From an uncultured Chloracidobacterium sp. (lineage in GTDB: Bacteria > Acidobacteriota > Blastocatellia > Pyrinomonadales > Pyrinomonadaceae), in contig CALDGX010000236.1 in assembly GCA_937941715.1 (NCBI GenBank), positions 1 to 12,837 of the forward strand: a stretch of 12,837 nt of DNA, read 5' to 3'. Every line of letters starts with the position of its first letter. Within the stretch, counting starts at the first letter, position 1. The notes under the pieces were generated by a model. That model saw only the letters and a list, made by a program, of their open reading frames with translations, searched no databases and had not been told where the DNA came from. A program made the position numbers and the translations under genes. This document shows, piece by piece, positions 7,405 through 12,837 of this stretch.

Positions 7405-8181
7405 CTATCTGCGAATGAAGCGGATGCCGCCCTGCTGATTGGTGACCGAAAGCGTAGCCGCCCCCGAGCCGAATCGGCCCGCGACACGACGGCCGTCGCT
7501 CAAATAGTTAAGATCACCGCCGGCGAAATCGCCCATTGAAATGCTGCGTGTCGACGGTGCGGTCGCGACGAACCGAAAATTCGAATTAGCCGGTATACGA
7601 AGATTGATGCTCCCCTTCATCGAGGAAAACCGGTAATTACCGCCGTCCTGGATCTCGCCATCAAAAAATATGTCGCCCGTCAGATTTTCGGCCGAGACCG
7701 CGGCGGCACCGATGTTGGTCAGCGTGATATCGCCCTCACTCGATATCTTGGCCCGGACCAACCCGCTGCGAACGCTGCTGACGTTCAGGTTGCCTATACG
7801 CGTCTCGATATCGACCTGCGCGTAATATGGCACCCTGATCGTAAAATTTACGTTCCCGACCTCGGGCCGGCCCTGGTTATCTTTGACCAGGTTGACCACG
7901 ATCGTCCCGCTCAAATTTTGCGGCACGATGTTGGCCGCGGGAGCCTCGAGTGTCGCCGTGATATTGATGTCTGACCGGTTCCATCCCTCGACGGTAACGG
8001 TGCCCGAGCGGTTCATCAGTTGGAGCCTGACATTCTGTCCGGCGGGATACGTTTTGGAAAACCTTTTCTGCGCCGATGCCGGCCCGGCAAGCGCAAAGAA
8101 AAAAACTACGCTCATCAAGAGAAGAATCGTAGTTTTTGCCGCCCCTGCGGGGCCAAAACACATGTTTGATCCAGCCAACAT
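7405..8181 (-). CDS. Secreted DUF4097-like beta-strand repeat protein (second copy)
   Basis: A 258-residue exported protein, counting from the ATG at 8181. GTG (8184), TTG (8187) and an inner ATG (8163) are alternative starts, and no ribosome site is decisive. An N-terminal hydrophobic segment ends PASAQ, a likely signal peptidase I site near residue 36. The mature region is beta-rich with repeats of the type RSGTVTVEGWNRSDINITATLEA, VDIETRIGNLNVSSVRSG, ISSEGDITLTNIGAAAVSAENLTGDIFFDG, and MKGSINLRIPANSNFRFVA. These match the DUF4097 beta-helix style, although the sequence differs clearly from the neighbouring copy. The start is about 9 nt after the anti-sigma stop, so the two are surely co-transcribed and perhaps translationally coupled. 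It is a reasonable candidate effector or sensor partner of the anti-sigma factor; this is inference from position. Confidence 0.75.
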   Translation of the reverse strand: MLAGSNMCFGPAGAAKTTILLLMSVVFFFALAGPASAQKRFSKTYPAGQNVRLQLMNRSGTVTVEGWNRSDINITATLEAPAANIVPQNLSGTIVVNLVKDNQGRPEVGNVNFTIRVPYYAQVDIETRIGNLNVSSVRSGLVRAKISSEGDITLTNIGAAAVSAENLTGDIFFDGEIQDGGNYRFSSMKGSINLRIPANSNFRFVATAPSTRSISMGDFAGGDLNYLSDGRRVAGRFGSGAATLSVTNQQGGIRFIRR

Positions 8182-8190
8182 CACCAAAAA

Positions 8191-8913
8191 CTAAAGATCA
8201 GCAAAATCGCGCAGCAGGTTCATTTTATCCGACATAACGGCGTCAAGCATTTCGACCGAAAGTTCGTCATCCGGATCCTGCTGCAAAATATGAGTGTACT
8301 GTTCGACCGACTCGTCGATCACCTTCAAATTACGGTCAAACGCGTCACGCGTCACGCGGTCCCACTGCATACGGCGTGCCTGAACCCGGTCGTTCCAATA
8401 GGCGATCGCCGAACGTTGCTCCTGCAGGCGACGCTCACGCGACTGCTGCGGCGTCTCGATCAGGCCGACCTTTGCCAGGACCTTCTCAAATGTGGACATC
8501 GTCGCGGCCGACCGGGTCGTAAAATCGTCGCCCGACGGCTGCATATAATTTCTGATACCGACGACCGTCAGAAGCGAGCTTATGATCGCAATACCCAGCA
8601 CCGCCGACGCAAGCTGCGGCAGCGAAAGGCTCCAAAATCTGCCCTTTGCCGGCTGCGGCAACTCCGCTTGCGGCGGTTTGATCTCACTTTCGATCGTGTT
8701 GCTGATGCGGCACCACATCGCCTTGGCGCTCGACGGGTTCAGATCGTCGGCGGCCTCGGCAGTACAGGTAAAGAGGATCGCCGAGAGATCTTCACAAACG
8801 ACTGCGCATTCTGAGCAGACAGCCAAATGTTCCCGGACAAGGCCGGCCTGACTCTCGTCAAGCTCGTTGTCCAGAAAGGCACTCAGCAACTCTTTACAAA
8901 CTTCGCAATTCAC
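8191..8913 (-). CDS. Membrane anti-sigma factor with zinc-finger (ZAS/zf-HC2) domain
   Basis: A 240-residue protein starting at a GTG (8913). The N-terminus, CEVCKELLSAFLDNELDESQAGLVREHLAVCSEC, is a zinc-binding anti-sigma domain with the H-x3-C-x2-C motif (H29, C33, C36) and an N-terminal Cys (C3 or C6) as the likely fourth ligand. Residues 99-121 form one transmembrane helix. The remaining 120 residues are probably periplasmic and highly charged, with heptad-like helices (SRERRLQEQRSAIAYWNDRVQARRMQWDRV). The role known for this family is to hold an ECF sigma factor inactive until an envelope signal arrives. The gene is 216 nt downstream of the ECF sigma gene, so that sigma is the likely partner. 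An ATG 17 nt upstream is out of frame and runs to a stop after six codons. Confidence 0.9.
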   Translation of the reverse strand: MNCEVCKELLSAFLDNELDESQAGLVREHLAVCSECAVVCEDLSAILFTCTAEAADDLNPSSAKAMWCRISNTIESEIKPPQAELPQPAKGRFWSLSLPQLASAVLGIAIISSLLTVVGIRNYMQPSGDDFTTRSAATMSTFEKVLAKVGLIETPQQSRERRLQEQRSAIAYWNDRVQARRMQWDRVTRDAFDRNLKVIDESVEQYTHILQQDPDDELSVEMLDAVMSDKMNLLRDFADL

Positions 8914-8975
8914 GCTTTGAGATCCCGCATTATGTCAGCCCGGTTCACGCCGCACGAGCCGCGTTTTTCGGGTGA

Positions 8976-8994
8976 TTTACAATTCCTTTACAAT
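8976..8994. repeat. Tandem 8-bp repeat upstream of the anti-sigma gene
   Basis: TTTACAAT occurs at 8976-8983 and again at 8987-8994, an 11-bp period and thus about one helical turn. It lies 63-81 bp upstream of the anti-sigma start, in the gap that must hold that gene's own promoter if the upstream terminator works. It may be a transcription-factor site; no match to a known operator is claimed. Confidence 0.4.
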
Positions 8995-9075
8995 AGATTA
9001 CCCATCTCCCGGTTAGGTTGCCTTTTGCAACTTTTAATTTCGCCCTAAATGCCTTATTTCGCAGTCTATTGACAC

Positions 9076-9110
9076 AAAAAACACGAACAAAACTTCATCT
9101 TGTTCGTGTT
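9076..9110 (-). terminator. Intrinsic terminator after the ECF sigma gene
   Basis: A perfect 11-bp inverted repeat, AACACGAACAA (9080-9090) and TTGTTCGTGTT (9100-9110), encloses a 9-nt loop. On the minus strand the stem is followed by a T tract (complement of 9076-9080). It starts 20 nt after the sigma stop, the standard position for a rho-independent terminator. The stem is only moderately GC-rich. Confidence 0.7.
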
Positions 9111-9129
9111 CCCCTTGTTCGTATGCCGG

Positions 9130-9792
9130 TTAATCCTTTTGTTTGATCAGCAATCCGCGCAGTTTCAACCGAGCCTTGTGCAGCTGCGATTTCGAGGTGC
9201 CGACCGAGATGCCCATGATGCGCGCGACCTCTTCGTGCTCAAAACCCTCAACGTCGTGAAGCAGGAACACACGCCGGTAACCGTTCGGAAGTTCGGCGAT
9301 GGCATTTTTGAGGGCGATCCGGTCAACGACCTGCATTTTGTTCGGGTTGGCAGAACCGGCGACCGTCTGTTCCGGCATTTCGCCGTCATCCGAGGTCTTT
9401 TCGTTCTTAACGCTCCGCCGGCGAAAGTGCATTAGCACCTGATTGACCGTCAAGCGATGCAGCCAGGTCGAAAACGCCGAATCACCGCGAAAGCTGCCGA
9501 TCTTCCGAAAGAGCTGAATGAAAACTTCTTGAGTAAGGTCTTCCGCCTCGGTCTGGCTGCTCGTCATCCGCAGACATAGACTATATGTCCGGCGGTGGTA
9601 CTTTTGGTAGAGCAGTTCGAAGGCGGCAATGTTGCCAGCGGTCGCCAGGCGGCAAAGTTCGATGTCAGGTGTGTCCGCGTCAAAATATTCGGTCCCGCTT
9701 ACAGCCGTCGTCGAGGCACCGGCCTGAGGCTGCAATGCACCCTCAAACCCAAAGGCGAGTTCCTTATCGATCGCCGCTGAGGCTATTTCCAT
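9130..9792 (-). CDS. ECF-type RNA polymerase sigma factor (sigma70 family)
   Basis: A 220-residue protein. Residues 1-42 are an unstructured leader. Region 2 follows (about 43-125): DIELCRLATAGNIAAFELLYQKY, then SQTEAEDLTQEVFIQLFRKIGSF and FSTWLHRLTVNQVLMHFRRR, which cover the core-binding and -10-recognising helices. A linker of about 30 residues leads to region 4 (about 158-212): ALKNAIAELPNGYRRVFLLHDVEGFEHEEVARIMGISVGTSKSQLHKARLKLR, the -35-recognising helix-turn-helix. There is no region 1.1 or 3, which fits the ECF group. The ATG at 9792 has AGGTG about 6 nt upstream. It is followed by a terminator, then by its likely anti-sigma partner and two exported DUF4097 proteins, and it is divergent from a DedA gene. 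Sequence alone does not give the exact ECF subgroup. Confidence 0.95.
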   Translation of the reverse strand: MEIASAAIDKELAFGFEGALQPQAGASTTAVSGTEYFDADTPDIELCRLATAGNIAAFELLYQKYHRRTYSLCLRMTSSQTEAEDLTQEVFIQLFRKIGSFRGDSAFSTWLHRLTVNQVLMHFRRRSVKNEKTSDDGEMPEQTVAGSANPNKMQVVDRIALKNAIAELPNGYRRVFLLHDVEGFEHEEVARIMGISVGTSKSQLHKARLKLRGLLIKQKD

Positions 9793-10021
9793 AGTCGCAC
9801 CTAATAGATCGCTGCCAGGTTGTAGAATTTCTTCTTGGGCTATGATGACCGACCTCCAACTACGGGTTGCTTACACTGCCAAAAGTTTATAGATAAAATC
9901 TCAAAAGGTAAAGCACATTTTGCTCTCGCCGAAACGGCTGTATCCGCCGATCGCCCGGGTATTTCGCCCGACACCGTAAGTGAGCGTCGGTTTTAGGGTA
10001 AACGCACCGATCAAGGGCACA

Positions 10022-10075
10022 TTTCTAAAGGCTCTTATCTTTGACTCAAACCCTTTAGAAAGTTAATCTTTCTAA
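10022..10075 (+). promoter_or_regulatory. Overlapping, mutually exclusive inverted repeats in the DedA leader
   Basis: Three arms share a core. TTTCTAAAGG (10022-10031) is the exact complement of CCTTTAGAAA (10052-10061). The overlapping TTAGAAAG (10055-10062) is the exact complement of CTTTCTAA (10068-10075). The middle arm can pair with only one partner at a time. TTGACT (10041) and TAATCT (10064), 17 bp apart, form a sigma70-like promoter inside the same repeats, so the element may be a DNA operator or an RNA switch. Confidence 0.5.
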
Positions 10076-10090
10076 TGCGGTACGAAGCGG

Positions 10091-10110
10091 GACGGACTGT
10101 CTTGTCCGTC
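10091..10110 (+). promoter_or_regulatory. Hairpin immediately before the DedA start codon
   Basis: GACGGAC (10091-10097) and GTCCGTC (10104-10110) pair perfectly around a 6-nt loop, with two possible flanking G-U pairs, and are followed by TTATTT. The element ends 8 nt before the DedA ATG, where a Shine-Dalgarno sequence would be expected and none is seen. It could be a weak terminator or a translation-control hairpin. Confidence 0.45.
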
Positions 10111-10118
10111 TTATTTCT

Positions 10119-10877
10119 ATGGATCATCCCCTTTACGAGATAATTGCACAATACGGCGTATATGCCGTTTTCCTTTTGTGCACCGTCGAGGGTGATATCA
10201 CGCTGCTGATATCGGGCGTTTTGGCACATAGCGGCTTTTTCGGATCGTACAGTTTTATTAAGGTCCTGTTTTTCGGCACGCTTGGCGGCATCGTCGGCGA
10301 TTGCTTCGGATATATGGTCGGCCGGATCTTTCACGAAAACGCCAAACATTACCGTTTCTACCAGGTCGCCCAGCCGCGGGTCGAAAAACTGATCGAAAAG
10401 TTTGGTGGTTTTGCGATCATCATCTCGAAATACATATACGGGATCAGGGTCGCGATGTGCGTCTTTTACGGCGTCGGAAAGATGCCCTTTTGGCGCTTTT
10501 TGGGACTTAGTGCGATAAGCTGTCTGACGTGGGTGATGCTGCTGGCGGGCGTCGGATATTTTTTCAGCGGGGCGATCACCTCGATCATCGGCGACTATAA
10601 ACGCATCGGCATCGCGCTCTTCTTTATCGTGATGGTGCTGATCATAGTTTTTTACGTGATCGAACGCTACTGGCTCTCGGAGAAGGTCGAGGACGCAAGC
10701 CCCGAAACGATCCAGAAGATCGAAGAAAAACTCCTCGCCGTCGAGGAGGTCGCACAGGAAAAGCTCCATGACCTCAGCGAACGGCTGCACCTGACACGAG
10801 AAATGACCCGAGAGGAATTTGAAGAAGAGCTAAAACGGGACGGAGAACAGAAGCCAAAGCCGGACAGAAAAGATTGA
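10119..10877 (+). CDS. DedA-family membrane protein with long charged C-terminal tail
   Basis: A 252-residue inner-membrane protein of the DedA (SNARE-associated Golgi/VTT) family. Members are linked to undecaprenyl-phosphate or phospholipid flipping and to proton-dependent envelope homeostasis. Visible features are a first re-entrant-like segment with buried acids (VEGDIT, E24 and D26), GTLGGIVGDCFGYMVGR at 53-69, the KFGGFAIIISKYIYGIR stretch ending in Arg110, GKMPFWRFLGL at 120-130, and hydrophobic helices up to about residue 183. The usual 'RxxPGxRxP' site is altered to KYIYGIRVAM, so it belongs to a divergent branch. Residues 187-252 form an unusual soluble tail rich in Glu/Lys with coiled-coil character (IEEKLLAVEEVAQEKLHDLSERL). 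The ATG at 10119 lacks a ribosome site and follows a hairpin. The gene lies 26 nt before the GHMP kinase and is probably co-transcribed with it. Confidence 0.88.
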   Translation: MDHPLYEIIAQYGVYAVFLLCTVEGDITLLISGVLAHSGFFGSYSFIKVLFFGTLGGIVGDCFGYMVGRIFHENAKHYRFYQVAQPRVEKLIEKFGGFAIIISKYIYGIRVAMCVFYGVGKMPFWRFLGLSAISCLTWVMLLAGVGYFFSGAITSIIGDYKRIGIALFFIVMVLIIVFYVIERYWLSEKVEDASPETIQKIEEKLLAVEEVAQEKLHDLSERLHLTREMTREEFEEELKRDGEQKPKPDRKD

Positions 10878-10903
10878 GGGCCTGCGGCCAGACTTTATTG
10901 AAT

Positions 10904-11932
10904 ATGATCATCGAATCTTCAGCTCCGACCAGGGTCGACCTGGCGGGCGGCACTATCGACATACCACCTCTATTCTTGTTTCACGAAGGTGCGGCAACAG
11001 TCAATTTTGCCGTCGATCTGATGGCGTCGTGCCGCATCGAGACGCGTGACGACGATAAGATAATACTCGAGTCGATCGACCAGCGTTCGAGGTTTGAGAC
11101 CACTGTCGGCGAGATCGCCGGCCTCAAGGACGAGCCGCGGCTTGAGCTGCTCTCAAAGCTCGTTTATTTCTTCCGTCCGGAAACCGGATTTCACATGACG
11201 ACCGAGTCCCAAGCTCCGGCCGGTGCGGGCCTCGCGGGTTCGTCGACTCTCAACATCGCCTGCATCGGGGCATTGAACAAACTCGTCGGCGATCGTTACA
11301 CCCCGGACAGATTCATCCCGATCGCGGCCGCGGTCGAATGTCAGGTCATCAGGGTGCCGACCGGCTATCAGGACTACTATTCAGCCCAGTACGGCGGGGT
11401 TGCGAGTATCCATTTCGGCCCGGCCGGTATGGAACGCGAGGCTCTCGGCGTTGACGTCGCCGAGCTCGAAGCCCGGATCGCAGTCTGCTACACGGGCGAG
11501 CCGCGAAACTCCGGAACGAATAACTGGGAGATAACCAAGCGTCACATCGACGGCGATGCTGAGATCTTTGAGATATTTGACCGCATCCGCGACACCGCAC
11601 GCGATGTCCGTTCGCAGCTTATCGCCGGCGACTGGGATGCCGTCGGAACGACACTCGCCAACGCTTTCCCGAACCGAAAGCGGCTTTCGCCCAACATCAC
11701 GACTCCCCAGATGGACCAGATCATCGAGACCGCGCATGCCAACGGCGCGATCGCCGCAAAAGTTTGCGGGGCCGGCGGCGGCGGCTGTATCGCGTTTTAC
11801 TGCGAACGCGGCCGACGCGGCGACGTCGAACGAGCCTTGTCCGCCCACGACGGTGCGAGGGTGCTCGACTGGTCGGTCCAAACCAACGGCCTGACCGTCA
11901 CCGTTTCAGACAGCTCGACAGCGGCAGTTTAG
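10904..11932 (+). CDS. GHMP-family sugar or sugar-phosphate kinase (HddA-like)
   Basis: A 342-residue kinase counting from the ATG at 10904; a TTG at 10874 overlapping the DedA stop is a less likely start. GHMP motif 1 is APTRVDLAGGTIDIPP (7-22), with the substrate-binding Asp/Gly segment. Motif 2, the ATP loop, is APAGAGLAGSST (104-115). PTGYQDYYSAQYGG (152-165) resembles the GxQDQY..x.GG box of D-glycero-D-manno-heptose-7-phosphate and fucose-type kinases and carries the likely catalytic Asp157. Motif 3 is AAKVCGAGGGGCIAFY (284-299). The family transfers the gamma-phosphate of ATP to a sugar hydroxyl, commonly at C1. The neighbours give no heptose or nucleotide-sugar pathway, so the substrate is unassigned. 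No good Shine-Dalgarno is seen; translation may depend on coupling with DedA. Confidence 0.85.
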   Translation: MIIESSAPTRVDLAGGTIDIPPLFLFHEGAATVNFAVDLMASCRIETRDDDKIILESIDQRSRFETTVGEIAGLKDEPRLELLSKLVYFFRPETGFHMTTESQAPAGAGLAGSSTLNIACIGALNKLVGDRYTPDRFIPIAAAVECQVIRVPTGYQDYYSAQYGGVASIHFGPAGMEREALGVDVAELEARIAVCYTGEPRNSGTNNWEITKRHIDGDAEIFEIFDRIRDTARDVRSQLIAGDWDAVGTTLANAFPNRKRLSPNITTPQMDQIIETAHANGAIAAKVCGAGGGGCIAFYCERGRRGDVERALSAHDGARVLDWSVQTNGLTVTVSDSSTAAV

Positions 11933-11936
11933 ATCA

Positions 11937-11990
11937 TTGTCACGAAATCGGCCCCGGCGGTGTATTACACGTAGAAAGCAACTTTTCTAC
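11937..11990 (+). promoter_or_regulatory. Candidate promoter and palindromes upstream of the third DUF4097-like gene
   Basis: TTGTCA (11937-11942) and TGTATT (11961-11966), 18 bp apart, resemble a sigma70 promoter. The palindrome GTGTATTACAC (11960-11970) overlaps the -10. A GTAGAAA/TTTCTAC hairpin (11971-11990, 6-nt loop) follows directly and would lie in the 5' leader. No U tract follows, so it is not a clear terminator for the kinase. Confidence 0.4.
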
Positions 11991-12021
11991 ATCAATACAT
12001 CTACCGGAGGACTTCGTAATA

Positions 12022-12837
12022 ATGAGATTTATAGATCGTAATCTGCAGAATATCGCGGCGGCATCGCTCGCGCTCGTGATCGGACTAACGGCGACCGCCG
12101 TTTTTGGCCAGGGGCCGCAGGGCAAGTACCAGCGTGAAAGCGGTTTTTGCAGCAATAACAACGCATCTTCGGATGACCGTGTTTCGGTTTCGGACCTTCG
12201 TGAAATGACCGTCGCCGCCGGCAGCGGTGTCAGTGTCGACGCCGGCAAAAACGGCGGTGTCGCGATCCTGGGCGAAGACCGCAGCGACGTCCTGATCCGT
12301 GCCTGCGTTCAAGCCTGGGGCAGCACGGCGGCTGACGCCAGATCAGCAGCCTCGGCGATCAGGATCAACACGAACGGAACGATAAAGGCGGAAAGCTCTG
12401 ACGAAAACAATTGGGCGGTGTCCTATCAGATCCTGGTGCCGCGTTCGACCAATGTCGAGGTAACAGCCAAGAATGGCGGTATCTCGATCTCAGATGTCGA
12501 CGGGACGACCGACCTGCGCACGGTCAATGGCGGACTGAATTTGGAAAACGTCGCGGGCAGCGTTAAGGGCCTGACGACCAACGGCGGCGTGCGAGTCACA
12601 CTTTCGGGTTCGACGTGGAAGGGCTCGGGCCTCGACGTCCAAACCACGAACGGCGGTGTCAACCTGACGCTGCCGGCAAATTACGCCGCAAATATCGAGA
12701 CGGGAACCGTCAACGGCGGTATGAAGAGTGACCTCCCGGCTCTGGCGGTCACCACCGAAGACGAACGCGGCGATTCACGCACCCGTTCAAAACGGATCGT
12801 CACGGCGATCAACGGCGGCGGTGCCCCGATCCGCGTT
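12022..12837 (+). CDS. Secreted DUF4097-like beta-helix protein with NGG repeats (3' end beyond window)
   Basis: The frame is open from the ATG at 12022 to the window edge, 272 residues. A signal peptide (MRFIDRNLQNIAAASLALVIG... ending VFGQ, about residue 30) points to export. The mature part carries seven Asn-Gly-Gly turns near residues 77, 151, 169, 187, 210, 231 and 264, spaced 18-23 residues in the core. Each is followed by alternating hydrophobic residues (GGISISDV, GGLNLENV, GGVRVTLS, GGVNLTLP), the stacked-turn pattern of a DUF4097-type beta-helix. C43 and C95 could form a disulfide. CGGAGG lies 11 nt upstream of the ATG, a slightly long spacing. It is the third member of this family in the window but on the opposite strand to the other two. 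It has its own candidate promoter rather than obvious coupling to the kinase. Confidence 0.8.
   Translation, partial: MRFIDRNLQNIAAASLALVIGLTATAVFGQGPQGKYQRESGFCSNNNASSDDRVSVSDLREMTVAAGSGVSVDAGKNGGVAILGEDRSDVLIRACVQAWGSTAADARSAASAIRINTNGTIKAESSDENNWAVSYQILVPRSTNVEVTAKNGGISISDVDGTTDLRTVNGGLNLENVAGSVKGLTTNGGVRVTLSGSTWKGSGLDVQTTNGGVNLTLPANYAANIETGTVNGGMKSDLPALAVTTEDERGDSRTRSKRIVTAINGGGAPIRV

Larger units (their letters stand above)
9793..10118. promoter_or_regulatory. Divergent regulatory region between ECF sigma and DedA genes
   Basis: A 326-bp gap with no convincing gene of its own. Promoter-like TAAAAT (9894) lies among AT-rich sequence for the plus direction. A direct repeat TCGCCCG sits at 9951 and 9964. 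A CCGAC/GTCGG stem (9968-9990) is followed by TTTT. The right part holds overlapping inverted repeats and a hairpin against the DedA start, listed separately. For the sigma gene, TTGGCA at 9883-9878 on the minus strand is a possible -35 without a clear -10. Confidence 0.4.

Noticed and set aside
10035..10790. 251-codon minus-strand frame opposite DedA
   Set aside because: DedA shows clear membrane helices and family motifs; the antisense frame is Asp/Arg-rich without motifs.

Overview
The window is a compact, protein-dense bacterial chromosome segment of moderately high G+C. Gene style and content suggest an Acidobacteriota bacterium, perhaps class Blastocatellia/Pyrinomonadales: DUF4097 beta-helix proteins next to an ECF sigma/anti-sigma pair, zinc-ribbon plus M48-like proteins, and an ALDH8-type dehydrogenase. 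That placement is inference, because there is no rRNA or other taxonomic marker here. I see no tRNA, rRNA, CRISPR array, insertion sequence or phage gene.

Layout. Positions 1-1427 (minus) hold a nearly complete aldehyde dehydrogenase of the aminomuconate/hydroxymuconate semialdehyde type, cut only at its extreme C-terminus. After a divergent gap of about 210 bp comes a tight plus-strand trio (1640-4507): a zinc-ribbon/DUF4190-like membrane protein, a zinc-ribbon protein with an M48-like domain whose HExxH reads RExxH, and a very acidic Ala/Asp-rich repeat protein. Converging on them is a long minus-strand series (9792 down to 4631): ECF sigma factor, zinc-finger anti-sigma factor, two secreted DUF4097-like proteins, dCTP deaminase and a secreted P1/DmpA-family peptidase. 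Hairpins after the sigma gene and before dcd suggest this series is split into at least three transcription units. Divergent from the sigma gene, on the plus strand, are a DedA-family membrane protein and a GHMP sugar kinase, probably co-transcribed. A third secreted DUF4097-like protein follows and runs off the right edge.

How the genes may work together. The sigma factor, its membrane-anchored anti-sigma factor and the exported DUF4097 proteins look like an envelope-response module: a sensor/regulator pair next to its likely surface effectors. The DedA flippase-like protein and a third DUF4097 protein lie close by. The 1640-4507 trio is a separate unit of unknown function whose genes almost overlap, which suggests co-translation.

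The observations most worth following are the DedA leader, where one arm can pair with either of two others and which overlaps a promoter-like sequence; the RExxH substitution in the M48-like protein together with its acidic repeat neighbour; the near-perfect 35-nt palindrome just upstream of dcd; and the terminator-like hairpin that appears to uncouple sigma from anti-sigma.
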